Positions 46,069 to 58,026 are shown, numbered from the stretch's first letter. The stretch: 64,000 nt of DNA from Verpa conica (GCA_033030425.1 JAUFSD010000020.1:310001-374000), one strand, 5' to 3'. Notes: a model not told the origin generated them from the sequence alone. A program made the numbers and translations.

Positions 46069-49000
46069 TGAAATTTAGCTTATTTCCGTACCGGAGGTCT
46101 CAGAAAAGAGTATTGAGGTGCTTACCTATACGATCCACCGGAAGTCACAAGCGGTATCCCAGTATACTTGTGTATGACCTGAATTTGTTAGTAAAAGGCT
46201 TGATCATGTGGGGAGATATAACCTACTAGTATGTATCAAGGTCAAAGTGGTGCAGCCGTCTGTGTAGGTGGGCCTAATGTTTTATTACCAGGAATCGTTA
46301 CACACCAAGGTCCGTATCCTGGGTAAGGGCGGGGATGCTCAAGAAGCTAATGTCCGGGGACAATCTCCCCACGGTATCGGGACACTGAATAGGGAATGGA
46401 CCGTTGCAGATGTTTTATTTTTTATTTAGCTCTGAAGATTCGGTGGTTGGTCTTGCAAATATGAATGCCGGACTAAAAACACATCAAGAGAAGGTAGGTC
46501 GTCGGAGGCGGGCGGGTTCTGCACACTAAGTAGCTCAATGCATTCCCTGTTTCTACCCGAGAGCGAATCAACTCTGGACAAGGCATAGGAATAAGGCTCG
46601 TAGCTGGCGGGAAGATCGGCTTGAAGAGTTTTCTGTGAACCGGGTGGCTGGTCGATTCAAGTGGGGCAACTTAGTATCATTCGCTACTGGGACATCGGGT
46701 AATAGCCTTAAAGGCAATTCTTACTCACTCTGATTCAGAGATTATACGTCCTTGAAGCTAATACGGTAGTGAGGCGAGCATGCGCAGCTTTCTTCTCCTT
46801 ATGGACAGCTATCTCTGCACATGACTATGCGCAGATTTCCCGACCACGTCCTAAGTATCCTAGTTGTGATAGGATCTGCACTGCGCACAATCCCGTGGAT
46901 CGGTCGAGCTAAAGGGTTTTCTTCGCTACCAGGAATGTGGATCATATATACACTTCCTATAGGTTGTTTCCCAGGTTTTTCCTAGGATTCTGAGACATGC
47001 ATCAATCCATTAGCTGAGCAAGAAATGACAGGTCGAAATACAAAATACCTTCCTACCCTGTGACATCGCGGTATCACATATTCTTCTCCCTCCGTGCGAA
47101 TCTCTGCATAGCCGAATCTGATTCCAGTTCTTTGATCTACCGGCATAATGATGAATTGCCGAACGGGCGCGCCGCCGATAGGATCAGTGTAGGAATGTGC
47201 CACCCAGTACTCGCGGAACACAACTAGTGGCCCGTTCACAAAGATAAACCCTCATGATCTAAGCCCCTAGTAGCTATAATGTTGGTTGACTTTTGATACA
47301 ATCGATGGGTATAGGTGATGACTTAGCCCTGCGAGAATCCCGCTGGAGATTTCTGATCGCGGCCAGGTTTTTATTAGAGTTACATTGTTAGGTCGAGTGG
47401 AGATGAGCTGAAATATTGCGCCTGATTGTAGGGCAACAAGCTTATCTTGAGAATTGGGAAAATGGCCACTTCTTTACCGGTATGAAAAAAGAAGTTCGGT
47501 AATGCACTAATCAGAGCTATAGACCTCAGAGATAGACATTCCTGGGTAAGGATGTTGACGGAAGGAGAAGAAAATTTTTACAACAGTGTTTTCATTCCTG
47601 GGTGTAACGATGATTGATGATTGTACAGTCTTCGGCAAGAAAGATCAAGAAACCAGGGTTACTAAGCAGGGGCCCAACAGCCAGTACAATTGTTATAATC
47701 TTTGCCACAATACTGAAAAGCCAATAGAAATCCTAAATTCGAACTCCACGTTTCTCGATCTTTGTTGCCGGAAGCTGTACACAGAGTTGGTGGCGGTGGC
47801 ACCGGTTAAAGATTAACCGCTGTATGGTTCTCATCCTGCCACGCGCGTAAAATTTCTAACAGGAAAGGGTCAGCAGATAAGGTTTGGAATCAAGGGTTCT
47901 TGAGCCAATACAATTTCTAGGATTTCCGTCAAGAATATGGAGGGCCTACCAAAATTTCGAATATAGAGCTTGAGAAACATGTGATTCGACGTTTCAGTTT
48001 TTCATTGACCCCAGTCTTGCGGCAACGATTCCCGCAGTGTATTGACAGTAGAATCCTTGCTTGCAAATCCTTATTTCTACCTGGGCCGGCTAGAGTAACC
48101 TCGGTAGACAAATCTTTGTATAGGCAGTCGATAGGATGTTTAGGGAAAGTCTATTTTTGAGCGTTTTGGTGACTCTTATATATTACTTTTCAATTCTACC
48201 TTTTTGGATTTGCTTGGGGCTCGAGTACCATAGCCTAGGACTTCGTATATTTATGATTAATTCATTTACACTAGTCGACAGGTTTACAATTAAGGAATTA
48301 TCTTGAATGATACCCTGTTTCCAAGATTTTTTTACTAAGGTTGCTTGCTGGCCTGTCATGCGCCAAAGCCACTATTCGTGGGAGACCCCTTAACCTATCT
48401 AATTTCTAAAGTCCCCCCCCCCGAGTCTTGCTCACTTGAGTCCGAATTTAGCATATCTAAGACTGATAGCAGGTCGAATAGGATGCTTGTCCGCCTATCC
48501 CGGGCTACCCCCCTTGTGCTTTCCTAGTCAAGTGCGAATCTGCTACGTACGTATGCTGGTTCCAGAGAGCTAGTATTTACTTAGGGAAAATTGGGTTGTA
48601 ATTAAGATATAATGGGGCTAAACCGGCCAAAATCGTGTTTCCATACAGCCGGTTAGTAGTGAAATCTAACTTTGAGGGTTAGGTGTTTCTGGTGAGCATT
48701 ACATGGGCTGGCGCTGAAGACCCCTAACCCTCGGTAGGCATCTAATCTAATCTTGATGTCGCACGTGATCTAGATGCCTAATAGCACTAGCCGCGTTTTA
48801 CCCAGACTCTCTAATATTAGTACCGCCAAATTCCAGAGCTGGTCAGTTGTTTGAGGATGGATTGTAAATGGCTAAAATTTTACCCGAACATGTGGATTTT
48901 GGTTATCCTGTATGGAAGGCCTATCTGTCGGTTAGCAGATCGTGGATTGATTAGATTAGATTTGCCTGAAACCCCAACCCACTACGTTTTCATATGCGAG

Positions 49001-49492
49001 CTGGCTCAGGTGTTGTTTCCGGAACTGTCGGAGCTATCCTTTCTAGTTTGATAGGATTTTTGCGGAGGTCTGGCTATTCCTTTCGGCCAGAGACTACCAT
49101 GGGAGTGGTTGAATTTATTTTCTCTCCCGCCGAAGTCAGTTGACTGTGTAGATTCCGAAGTGTTCTTATCCCATGACTTGGCAGAGCTGCTCTTTTTCTG
49201 CGGGGGGCCAAAAGTCTGTGGCTAGACCCAGTCTTCTACTCTTGTTAATAGGCTTCTATGCATTGAGGCACCGCCAATTTGGGGGGAGGCAGAATTTTTC
49301 ACCGGGTCATGTGATAGTTCGGAAGAGTTCAAAAAACCTGTATTACCAGCTCAAATAGATTGGGTTTCGTTGAACTCGTTACAATGAGAGGAAACATGCT
49401 GATGAATCTGTCCTTGGCGCCAATGCTGAGGCTCTGCTAAGCTTTGAGGCTCTATGTGTAAGCTTATGATAGCCGGGGTTACGACAAGCGTG
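46069..49492. other. Gene-free interval upstream of the membrane protein
   Basis: No supportable gene. Short frames such as 47586-47816 (76 codons, plus) lack motifs. An inverted pair of telobox motifs at 48674-48732 is listed separately. Confidence 0.45.
48674..48732. promoter_or_regulatory. Inverted pair of telobox motifs
   Basis: GAGGGTTAGG at 48674-48683 and its exact reverse complement CCTAACCCTC at 48723-48732, separated by 39 bp; the second contains CCCTAACCC (48722-48730). Beyond it is GCATCTAATCTAATC then GCACGTGATC. A nearly identical string (GCATCTAATCTTATC...CACGTGATT) occurs at 18090-18125. No gene is close, so any role is unknown. Confidence 0.45.
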
Positions 49493-49646
49493 AAGTTTCT
49501 AGTAAACTTACTGCGAAAACAGCAGTTAGCGAGCAAGAGTTTTGTGGCTAGTACCTAGTACTAAAGCCTTCGTCAGGGACGTCAAGGGCCAATCATATTC
49601 GTGAGCTCTGGGTGGCGTACTTTTGTATTAATTCCACCAGAGACTG
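49493..49646. mobile_element. Diverged copy of the CAGTTTCCGG MITE family
   Basis: It aligns along its length with 53742-53895: AGTTTCTAGTAAACTTACTGCG at the left, AGCGAGCAAGAGTTTTGTGG in the body, GGGTGGCG then ATTAATTCCACCAGAGACTG at the right. The flanking TA has mutated. Confidence 0.6.
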
Positions 49647-52013
49647 CAGCCCGGTCATTAACCTCGCGCAAAATGAGGAAACTATTCGTGGTACACTTAA
49701 AACAGCTATAATAACGCTGAGGAGGTACACATATACCCTCCTAAGAAGAGAGCAATATAGGCAAAATATACGTCGAGTAAGATAACCGTTGTTCACTCTT
49801 AATGGGCTAAATATTGTAGCTATCGAATGACCTTTAGCGACCGCGACCGACAAAAGGTAACTGAATTGGAACTATCGCTTTAGAAATAACCCACGAACAT
49901 ATAATAAGAATCATATATTAATTTACTGCTGCTGTAACCCATACTATGTGATAGCTTCTGAAATTCTCCATAAAACAAGCTTACCACATCCCGGTGAAGC
50001 ACTCCCATATTGAATCGTGACGTCCCTTTGTTTAAATAAGTTTACCGCTGATTATAGGACACCTAAGATTTTGGCGAATGAGGAAATCGCCGGTAAGATT
50101 TTGACCACGGTTGAATTGTTTATATGGGCTCGTGAGCTGTGGCAGGATATATGGTATGCGATGTGCTGTAAGGGGATGACGGGCTTCGGGCATTTCGGTA
50201 GTCGCTGCGGTGGTGTTCGTAGTTTCTGTAGGTTCAGAATCAAACTTATCCTCCACTAGGATATCGTCGCTTGATAAGATAATTTCCTGAACAGTATTAG
50301 GTGATATAGTATCTGAGCGAGATCGCTTAGCAGATGATTTGGAGTTATCAGTTTGGGTGTCCTCGGGATGGCTGTATCCACTGCTTTGATTTATCGATAT
50401 AAATTTAGCGGAGGATGATGAAGTTGATTAAGAGTGATCATCTATGGAGCTGTATAGATTATGACTAATGCTGTTCTTGAGGCTCAACTAGCTACATAGC
50501 TACGCTACACCGCGTTTGCGAATACATCAAGATCGCCCAACAATGGTATCAAGGCACATAGAAACGCTTGTAGGGCACACATTTATAAAGTTCGGGCGAG
50601 CCTTTATGGTTTATTCTTTTTGTGATTTTTCTATGGATCTAGAAGGCATAGGGTTAGGGGTATTTCTCGTATAATCCATGAGTTTGGAGGGTTCAAAATC
50701 CAGGTACTCGCAATCACGTATTACAGGGTACTTTCAGAGGTCTTACACCCAGTTAGAGTGGGGCCGGCCTTAGTACGGGTATATAAAAGTTCAAGCATAT
50801 TTGTATTAGAAGTATCATTATTTTACACGAAAAAGACCGAGACCCAAAGCCGCGCCATTATGGCTCAATATCTATATATTCAAAATCCTTACAGATTATA
50901 ACTAGAAGTACCGGCGTTCCCGGCTGAAGTCATTGCGGGTTGCCCCTCCAAACGCCTCGCTGCGATGATCCCTACCCGAGGACATACGACTGATCTTTTA
51001 GGAGATTACTAGGAAAGTCTAGAATACGTTGTGGTTTAAGGAGCTGTCGGGTACTTGAGATGGCCGTTCATAGGAGGAGGGGGGTATGTGGCTTGATGGC
51101 TTCTGGTAAGGCGGTGTAGTGATGGAATTCGGGCGCTGATGATAAGATAAGATTAGGCCCTGGCAACCGAACATGAGGCTCTATGCAGAGATTGTATCTG
51201 TCCCTCGAGCCATCACCAGCGCAACTGATCGCTCAGGCTCTCCTTCTATATGTAGATTATTCTATCCGCTCAGTAAATTCCCCGTGCCTAGTCTCATAGC
51301 TGGTCAGTGCATATTATCGTAAAAATATTACAACCCTAACCCTGGTCGGGATCCTCACGAACCCACGCAGCGGCAATAGCTCAGGGATGTAGATTTGTCT
51401 CCGGTAGAGAAGGTTTATGTTTATTATAGTACTGGAGAAGTCCTAGGCCGATACATAGATTGAATGAATAAATCATAAACACATGAACCATTAAAAGGAA
51501 AGTATTGTGCCCGCAGCCTTAAATATGTCGTAGTATTTGGGACACTCACAAACAACCGGTAGAATCACTGGTAAAAAGATATACGACCTGAGATAACCTC
51601 AATAAACATTCATGTATTTTCATTAATCTTGGAGATGTGTGGTTGTTGCGGAATAAAAACTTCATTTTAGGTGTAAAAAGTACACGATGAATAATGCTCG
51701 CAATACAAGTAGTAGGAATAAATACACTAGAGATAAAGCCCCATCAGAATCATATATTTACAGTAGCCCTAGCAATTATAGAAACAGCTAAGCTGATATG
51801 ACTCTTTTGTATTTTTTGCGTAGCCCTGATCGCTTGAGTTTGACTGGGGCCCGGTGTTGCCTCTGTTCTGCACCTGATTCGGCTAGCACATTTAAGTCTG
51901 CGCGCACTATATATTCTTAGTTTGTATCGAACTCCATAGCCCTGAGCCGAACAAGAAAAGTGGATGCACATTGCTAGATTGTCAATTCTATCTAGTTATG
52001 CGATATCTCCAAA
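49647..52013. other. Interval before the two-TM gene array
   Basis: No gene called; frames at 50017-50259 on both strands overlap and lack motifs. It holds GGGTTAGGG at 50651-50659, a GATA stretch (GATAAGATAAGATT at about 51139), ACATGAGGCTCTA at about 51170 and CCCTAACCC at 51334-51342, the same order as downstream of the other array genes. Confidence 0.5.
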
Positions 52014-53104
52014 CTAGCGGTCCAGAGCACTAAGTATTGCCAATAGCGCAAGTATAGCTACATCAATATTAGTACAATGCCAGGATACAAAATGGGGGCG
52101 GGAGTGCACAAAACATACCACTTGAAGCCGCTAATATAAATGATGCCACGGCCATGACCACCTGAAGTTCACCACCAAACGCACCCCAGAGTATAGCCGT
52201 AAGGACGCTGGCGAGCCACGGTATTGTGCCGAGCACGAAGATCCTCTTCCCTTTCCATCCCTGGACGAATTCCAAGCCGTACTTCTTTTTGGGGTCTGAT
52301 TTAAGCATAAACACCCAATCCACCCATTTCGTCTCTTTTGCGAATTTATCCGGATGGTTGAAAGCGTACATAATCTCGTTTGGGGTGAGCATATCTATTT
52401 CAACTCTCGTTGGCGATGACCTCTCGGTATACTAGATAAATCAGATGAATTATTGAGGTGTCAAAATAATCGGCAGAGACGACCGGAGAACAAACCTCTA
52501 TAACAGCAATATCCTTTAGCCCTCGCAGGGAGAGATATCTCTGCCGGGCTGTCCTGAATCGGTGGTAATAACAGTCCCTGAGGGCCAGGAACAACTGCTT
52601 GTCATCCGTATAGCCATCATTGCTTGTGCGGGACCGTTCAAGTTCGATGGGATGTTTTTTATTGTAACCTCCGCCAGAGACGATAAAAACTAGAATTGAG
52701 CACCTTTGTGGTCCGGATATCCGGCTACTACCATTCGAGTCAGTATGGGGCACAGGTGGTGGCATCGGTTGTGTAGCGCCATCGCTAAAACCAGGCCTAG
52801 GTTGAGGATGGGGCTGCGACGGTAGCAGCGGTGCTTCAAGATCAGTGGCAGTTGGGGACAGCAAGGTATCGGTGGGTAATCCTAGTTCTGGGTCCGGGTC
52901 TGCGCCGTTCGGTGGCCCTACGTACTCTGATGTGTTTTCAGGTGCAATTGATTCGGGGTACTCGGAGTCGCGGTTTGGCCCAGGTATAACACGATATGCG
53001 GAGTACTGGGACTCGAGGCTTGGTCGACGAGCAGTAGTGAATAGGGACGTCAAGCCAGCAGCGGCTGCGCCCACCATCCCACTAAGACCTCCGCGATGTG
53101 ACAT
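52014..53104 (-). CDS. Two-TM tail-anchored fungal protein, array copy 1
   Basis: Three exons: 53104-52496, 52431-52119, 52057-52014 (966 nt, 321 residues). Introns are 64 and 61 nt. Residues 1-120 are variable, Pro/Ser/Thr-rich. Then come RCSILVFIVSGGGYNKKHPIEL, DDKQLFLALRDCYY, and the hallmark RQRYLSLRGLKDIAVIE at the exon 1 end. Exon 2 encodes YTERSSPTRVEIDMLTPNEI, MYAFNHPDKF, KWVDWVFMLKSDPKKKYGLE and the membrane-proximal GWKGKRI. Hydrophobic helices follow at about 267-285 and 290-318, the second finished by the 44-nt exon 3 (ILALLAILSALDR). Fungal proteins with RxRxxSLRxLK, W..EFVEGW and a two-helix C-terminus are common and uncharacterised. No signal peptide is visible, so I expect a cytosolic variable head anchored by the tail. 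Copy 1 departs from its sisters at the exon 2 donor (GTATGT, not GTAAGT). Confidence 0.75.
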
Positions 53105-53157
53105 AATGCTAGTTGAATAGTATTTTGAGGCGTTCCGTTTACTCGTAAGGGGTACTC

Positions 53158-53170
53158 TGGGTATTTATCA
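53158..53170 (-). promoter_or_regulatory. TATA-like core promoter of copy 1
   Basis: Minus strand CTGATAAATACCC, about 58 bp upstream of the ATG. All four copies keep RATAAATA at 58-75 bp upstream, followed further out by a GGCAGTG-like block, although the surroundings have diverged. Confidence 0.5.
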
Positions 53171-53741
53171 GGAATCCAAATGATGTAGTGCCGGTGCCAT
53201 CGTGCCCGAAGTTGGCTCGAGATTCTACCTTGTTTATCTTTGCGATAGCAGGCGGGGTCGGCCTTGTTTAATAGGCGGCTGGAATACTCAATTGGGTACA
53301 GATCTAGGCACACCGTTCCTGTCGTGCTCTTGACTGGCATAAAAAAGCCGCTTTAGTGATCAGTCAATGTTTCAGTTATCAAGAGTGCAGGGTATATTAC
53401 AGCCTAGATTGAGTTGGTGTAGCCACACAACCTTAATATCTCGGCTATAACCAATACGAATGGGGGATAGATGTGCAATGAGGCTCAACTATGGCCAGTA
53501 AAGAGAGGCGCCAAGCTCAAATCAGTCTTTAGCTATTAATATTGATCTGGGCTCTCTCTTATGGCCGGGATATTACGATATAATTCCCGGGATTGATGTG
53601 AAAATACGCTATTCAGGACTCCGAGGTCTGATTGGCATTTGATGTTCTTAACCATGATTCTAGTGATGGACCTGACCACAAGACTCTTGCTCGCTGACCC
53701 CTGTTTTCTTAATAATTCTACTAGACACTATACAGTATATA

Positions 53742-53895
53742 TAGTCTTCGGTAGAGTTATTGCAGAAGCAGGGAATAGCGAGCAAGGGTTTTGTGGTAAG
53801 TACCCGCCGTTAAAATATTCATTAGAGATATCAAATACCAATCAGACCTCTAGGTCCCGGGTGGCGCATTTTCGCATTAATTGTACCGGAGACTG
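53742..53895. mobile_element. CAGTTTCCGG-family MITE, 154 bp
   Basis: The left end TAGTCTTCGGTAGAGTTATT and the mirrored right end CAGTCTCCGGTACAATTAAT are flanked by TA at 53740-53741 and 53896-53897. The body matches 49493-49646. It lies about 0.65 kb upstream of copy 1. Confidence 0.65.
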
Positions 53896-53897
53896 TA

Positions 53898-54695
53898 GAG
53901 TCGTTCATCCGGTCGCGACAATTACTCGGGTGGGAAAGTCGCGACCGGGTGAACCACTATTCTTGATTTTTACAGATGGAGTAAGCAATCTCCCACTCAT
54001 GAATATTATCCATGGAAAGAGCTTAGTATTGGTTAAAACAATACCACAATATCACCAGGTGTTATTGTAAAATTTAGTGATTAAGCTTACATGAACAATA
54101 GTCTATTTATTAAATTTATTTTTCAACTAATATTCAGACCACCCCGAACAAACTTTAAAAATTAATTTTATGACCTGTTACAGTCTGTCTACATATACGT
54201 GCCACAGGACCACGTGACAGAACCGTCCCGTGACAGGGAGAGTATGTGTCTCCGTGGCGCCTGGTGGATGTAATACGGGCGCTGATGTTAAGATTAGATT
54301 AGATTGACAGTAATGAAGATCACAACCATCTGCGGGACATGAGGCTCTACGATGACGCAATCTGCGGATCTGTATAAATTCAACTTAACACTATAGTTTC
54401 ATCTAGAAGCTTCTTGGACAAGTGATGATTGCATCTAAATAGAAAAAATGGGCCGCATGGCTGCTCAGTGGATATTTTATTTATTAAATTTACAACCCTA
54501 ACCCTAGTAGTTCTACAGAGTGGCACCCCAGCAAAATCAGTCAAATCTTATCACTCGTCGACCCCGTTTGGTCATGGTGAAAAAGGGTGCTTTATTATCA
54601 CTACAGAATTATAAAATATCTAAATCAACCGAAGGAACGCACATACATAATTCTAGACATTCATCTATTATCCTTATTATTCCTTGTCTCCTGAG
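53898..54695. other. Interval between array copies 1 and 2
   Basis: It contains the conserved downstream flank of copy 2: GATTAGATTAGATTG (about 54290), CATGAGGCTCTA (about 54340), CCCTAACCC (54496-54504) and CTACAGAGTGGCACCCC (about 54513). No gene recognised. Confidence 0.5.
54496..54504. promoter_or_regulatory. Telobox between array copies 1 and 2
   Basis: AACCCTAACCCTAG, 192 bp beyond the stop codon of copy 2 and 1.4 kb upstream of copy 1. The equivalent site of copy 3 is at 58027-58035 with the same CCCTAACCCTAGTA context. Confidence 0.5.
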
Positions 54696-55795
54696 CTAGC
54701 CATCTAAACTGCTGAGTATAGCCAATAGCGCGAGTATACCTACTTCAGTATTAGTATAAATTCAAAAGTACAAAGCAATCAATCAAACTCCCCGGGAGAG
54801 AAAGGTAAAACTTACTGCCAGAACCCGTTAATATAAACGATGCCACCGCAACGGCCACCTGAATATCACCATAAATACCCCATATTATCGCCGTAAAACA
54901 ACTGCCAAACCACGGTATTGCCCCCAGCACCAAGATTTTCTCTCCTTTCCACCACTCGACAAACTCCAAAGCGTATTTTTCCTTAGGGTTTGATTTGAGC
55001 TTGAAAACCCAATCTACCCATTTTTTTTCTGTTGTGATTTTATCTGGATGGTTGAAAGCATAAATAATCTCGCTTTCAGTGAATATATCCATTTCAACCC
55101 TCGCTGGTGTGGATCTTTCGGTGTACTAGGTTAGTTAGATGGGTGGTTCTGGTTTCAGGTTGGATGGCACAGGGGGGGGGGGTGGCGAGAGAACAAACCT
55201 CTAGAACAGCAATATATTTTAGTCCTCGTAGGGAGAGATATCTCTGCCGGGGTGTCCGGAGCTCATGGTTATAAGCGTTCCTAATGTCATGGAACAGCTG
55301 CTTGTCGTCTGTAGATTTATCCCCAAGCTTTTCTTGGTGGCGCACAAGATTTATGCGATGTTGCCTATTGTGACTTCCTTGAGAGACAATGCAAAGCCGA
55401 ATTGAGCATCTTTCCTGTGTGAATATTGGGCTACTTGAACCCGACGCAGGGTCGGGCGTTAGGATTTGCGGCGATGGTATAGTTGGGTGTAGTGGCGATG
55501 GTGCAGTTGATTGTTGCATAGCTGATTGATACATCAATGATGTAGTTGATTGTTGCGGCGATGATGAAGCTGATTGATACAGCAATGCTGTAGTTGATTG
55601 TCCCAGCTCTGGTGTAGTTGATTGTTGCGTCTCTGGTGTAGTTGGCCGTTGTGGCACCGGTGTGCCTGAAGGTTCTGGAGGTAAATCGCTGACAGATTGT
55701 GGGCTTGGTACGGGGGATGCGGCAAACTCGTCCTCGCGGTCTGGACCAAATATATGGCGCCGATTAAACCTAACATTATTTAAGTGGCTCGACAT
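54696..55795 (-). CDS. Two-TM tail-anchored fungal protein, array copy 2
   Basis: Three exons: 55795-55199, 55125-54816, 54739-54696 (951 nt, 316 residues). Introns are 73 nt (GTTTGT...CTAACCTAG) and 76 nt (GTAAGT...CTAAT...AAGTAG). The head holds a short imperfect repeat of QQSTT and LxYQSA units at residues about 45-95, a low-complexity region that could change length easily. Conserved parts: RCSIRLCIVSQGSHNRQHRI, TPRQRYLSLRGLKYIAVLE, RVEMDIFTESEIIYAFNHPD, WVDWVFKLKSNPKEKYALE, WWKGEKILVLGAIPW, then the second helix ending SILALLAILSSLDG from the 44-nt last exon. Intron 1 carries a long G run near 55171-55182. Same strand and exon phases as its three sisters. Confidence 0.78.
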
Positions 55796-55859
55796 ACTTC
55801 AAGGTGAAATTCGGTTGAATAATCTTCTGGTATTCCATTTACTCGGAAGCCATGGGGTG

Positions 55860-55871
55860 GGTATTTATCAA
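55860..55871 (-). promoter_or_regulatory. TATA-like core promoter of copy 2
   Basis: Minus strand TTGATAAATACC, about 66 bp upstream of the ATG, in register with the elements of the other array copies. Confidence 0.5.
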
Positions 55872-55997
55872 CGGGTCAAATGGGGCAGTGCTGACGGCAC
55901 AGCGTAAGTTGACTTTTTTCCCCATCGTGTACCAGCTTCCTATTAACGGGCGGAGTAGTCTCCGGGGTCCATTGAAGGGACTTATCTACAGGTAGTA

Positions 55998-56148
55998 CAG
56001 TTTCCGGTAGAATTATTGCGGAAGTGTGGCGTGCAAGATCAGTGGCCTTGATTGGCCTCCTTGATTCCCGGCGAAGATTCCAGCGTCGGTATTGGCTGCA
56101 AAACCCTGCTCATAACCCATGTTTCCGCAATAATTCTACCGGAAACTG
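55998..56148. mobile_element. CAGTTTCCGG-family MITE, 151 bp, best-preserved ends
   Basis: Perfect inverted ends CAGTTTCCGGTAGAATTA and onward TTGCGGAA on both sides, flanked by TA at 55996-55997 and 56149-56150. The ends agree with the diverged copies at 49493 and 53742, but the body differs in part. It lies 0.2 kb upstream of copy 2. Confidence 0.85.
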
Positions 56149-56394
56149 TAGGCTCGTTCCCATCCACATCTGCTGCAAGAACCAGAGGGCAAGCTGGCAT
56201 AAGGGCTGGGCATGAAACTAAGTTGGTAACTGGTAGCGGATTTCGTTATCTCTGACTGGCTTAAAGGTGGCCTGTTTTAGCGAGTTGGCGTTGTTTCACC
56301 AATTGCAATCCCACCTGATGCACCACAGCCACACCACGCACTCGGTGCGAATAAGAAAAAAGATATCAAAGAACAGGTGGTGGCGGAGCCCTTA

Positions 56395-56500
56395 CCTTCA
56401 CATGGGAGGCCTTATAAAAGCACTGCGCCTCTGGATTATTGAGAATGAAGCTTCTCATCGTGCATAACTGACAATTAGAGGCACATATAACGAGTACTCG
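56395..56500 (-). pseudogene. CQLC gene fragment, unit 2
   Basis: The minus frame reads CQLCTMRSFI...EAQCFYKASHVK. The paralogous place upstream of copy 3 reads CQLCKITDFI...EAQCFFCNVHQV. The amino acids are better conserved than the bases around them, and the C-x2-C...C-x2-C spacing suggests a small zinc-binding module. One of the four Cys is Tyr here (FYK for FFC). No start or stop is evident, so I treat it as an exon or gene fragment. Confidence 0.35.
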
Positions 56501-56624
56501 TAATGCCCTGACCTCCGGAACGGACTGCTATTGTATACGATATAAAGTTATAGACTTGGCACAGTTTTGTATGGTATGCAACAGCAGTCTAGTCTGGAAG
56601 CGCCAGGGAATTACGGGTGTATAG

Positions 56625-56737
56625 ACAATGTACTCGTGCTTCCGGGCCAAGAGATTGACACGTGACTCGATATAGAGTGGTTGCCCACCAAAAAAACGTC
56701 ACATGTCGAACTCTTGGCGCGGAAGCACGAGTATTGT
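56625..56737. repeat. 113-bp hairpin element
   Basis: Arms of about 40 bp: ACAATGTACTCGTGCTTCC then GGGCCAAGAG on the left, mirrored by CTCTTGGCGCGG then AAGCACGAGTATTGT on the right, around a loop of about 30 bp. It lies in a roughly 440-bp stretch (about 56511-56945) absent from the paralogous unit at 60.19 kb, so it arrived after the duplication. Confidence 0.6.
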
Positions 56738-58026
56738 AGCACAAAAATGCCCGGTCACTCTCATAGCAACCGAGAGCCTCATCTGGATATGAGATCTTCT
56801 TCCACAAAAATACATAGATTAGTATAAGTTGATAGTGTATAGACTACCAATGCATACTTTCTCAAGTTGAACATTCTGTTTCTTACTATTTTGGTTGTGT
56901 AGTGATACTCATCTTAAACGTTTCATTACAGTAGGTGACCGGGTATCTTTGTCCCCTACAATACTTGCATTTGACACCCGCGACTCAAAAGCTTAGATTC
57001 TCCCTGCTATATCTTAACTAGCCTGAAATAGTGAGGCTGTTTGGCTATCGACCATCATCAGATAAGGCGGGGCCAAATCAAGCCTTGCACCGTTTAAGCG
57101 CTATGCATGGTGGCGGAAGCCTTAAAGACGTGCTAAGCCACCACATATGCATACAACGCTCTTAGTAATAGGGTTAGGTGTAAGATGCCATCGATACAAA
57201 TACGTGAACAACAAACTCGCCTTCTCGGTTATTATTTTGATTTTGATACTCATCTCAGTTCGTATCTGTTCTCAATCCACAGCTTTCAAGCCTATTCTCT
57301 TAAGTTATGCATTTTAACCTTGATACGAAGAAGGGCGTTTCCTACTAGTGAGAAAATAAAGTCTTTTCGGTTCGGTACATAGCTGTGCAACCGCCGACCC
57401 TTGGAACTAAACCCCACGGCAATGAAACAGGTCTGACAATGGAGGATCAGCGAGAACAAGGTAGGCTTGATAGTAGCAGCCGGGGGGGGGGGTAAAATTT
57501 AAAGAAATATGCAGAGATGGTGTCTTATACCAACTAAACGAAATTTATATCGGAGCGCATTACTCCTTTTAAACTATAATAGTGTCTTGCGTACTTCTGT
57601 GTTATAATCAATCTTCAGAATACCATAAATAAAATTAGACAAGTGGTTTAATGACTTGTTATAATGTCTTGCAGTCGATTATTCTTATATGTAGAGCATG
57701 TGGTTCAATGGTGTCTGGTGGGTAATGCAGTGATGTAGATCACGTGGCTCGGCTTCTGTTGCTACCCTTCGTTATCAATCACATGACCAAGATTAGGCCT
57801 GGGTATTGGTGATAAGATTTGATAAGATAGGCAACAACGGCGATCATAACCCACTACAATACATGAGGCTCTAACCTGAGACCAACTATGGGTAATCTGT
57901 GGACCTATACAAGTGCCACTCACCGCCCAGATGCTTCTTGATAAATTAAACAGTTATGTTTAATAGGAATATTTCTGGCGGCTAGACTTGTAACTGCGGA
58001 GCCAAGCCTTGAATTATTGCTTACAC
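56738..58026. other. Interval between array copies 2 and 3
   Basis: 56945-57180 resembles 60200-60445 (TAGATAAGGCGGGG, CGTTTAAGC, ATGCATGG.GG, CTTAAAG, CGCTCTT). 57700-57920 is the downstream flank of copy 3 (TGATAAGATTTGATAAGATA, ATACATGAGGCTCTA). A GGGTTAGGT near-telobox is at 57171. No gene recognised. Confidence 0.5.

Noticed and set aside
55171..57491. Homopolymer G/C runs (55171, 57481, also 48411 and 8230)
   Set aside because: Ordinary low-complexity tracts; they may be length-polymorphic or error-prone but carry no further signal.
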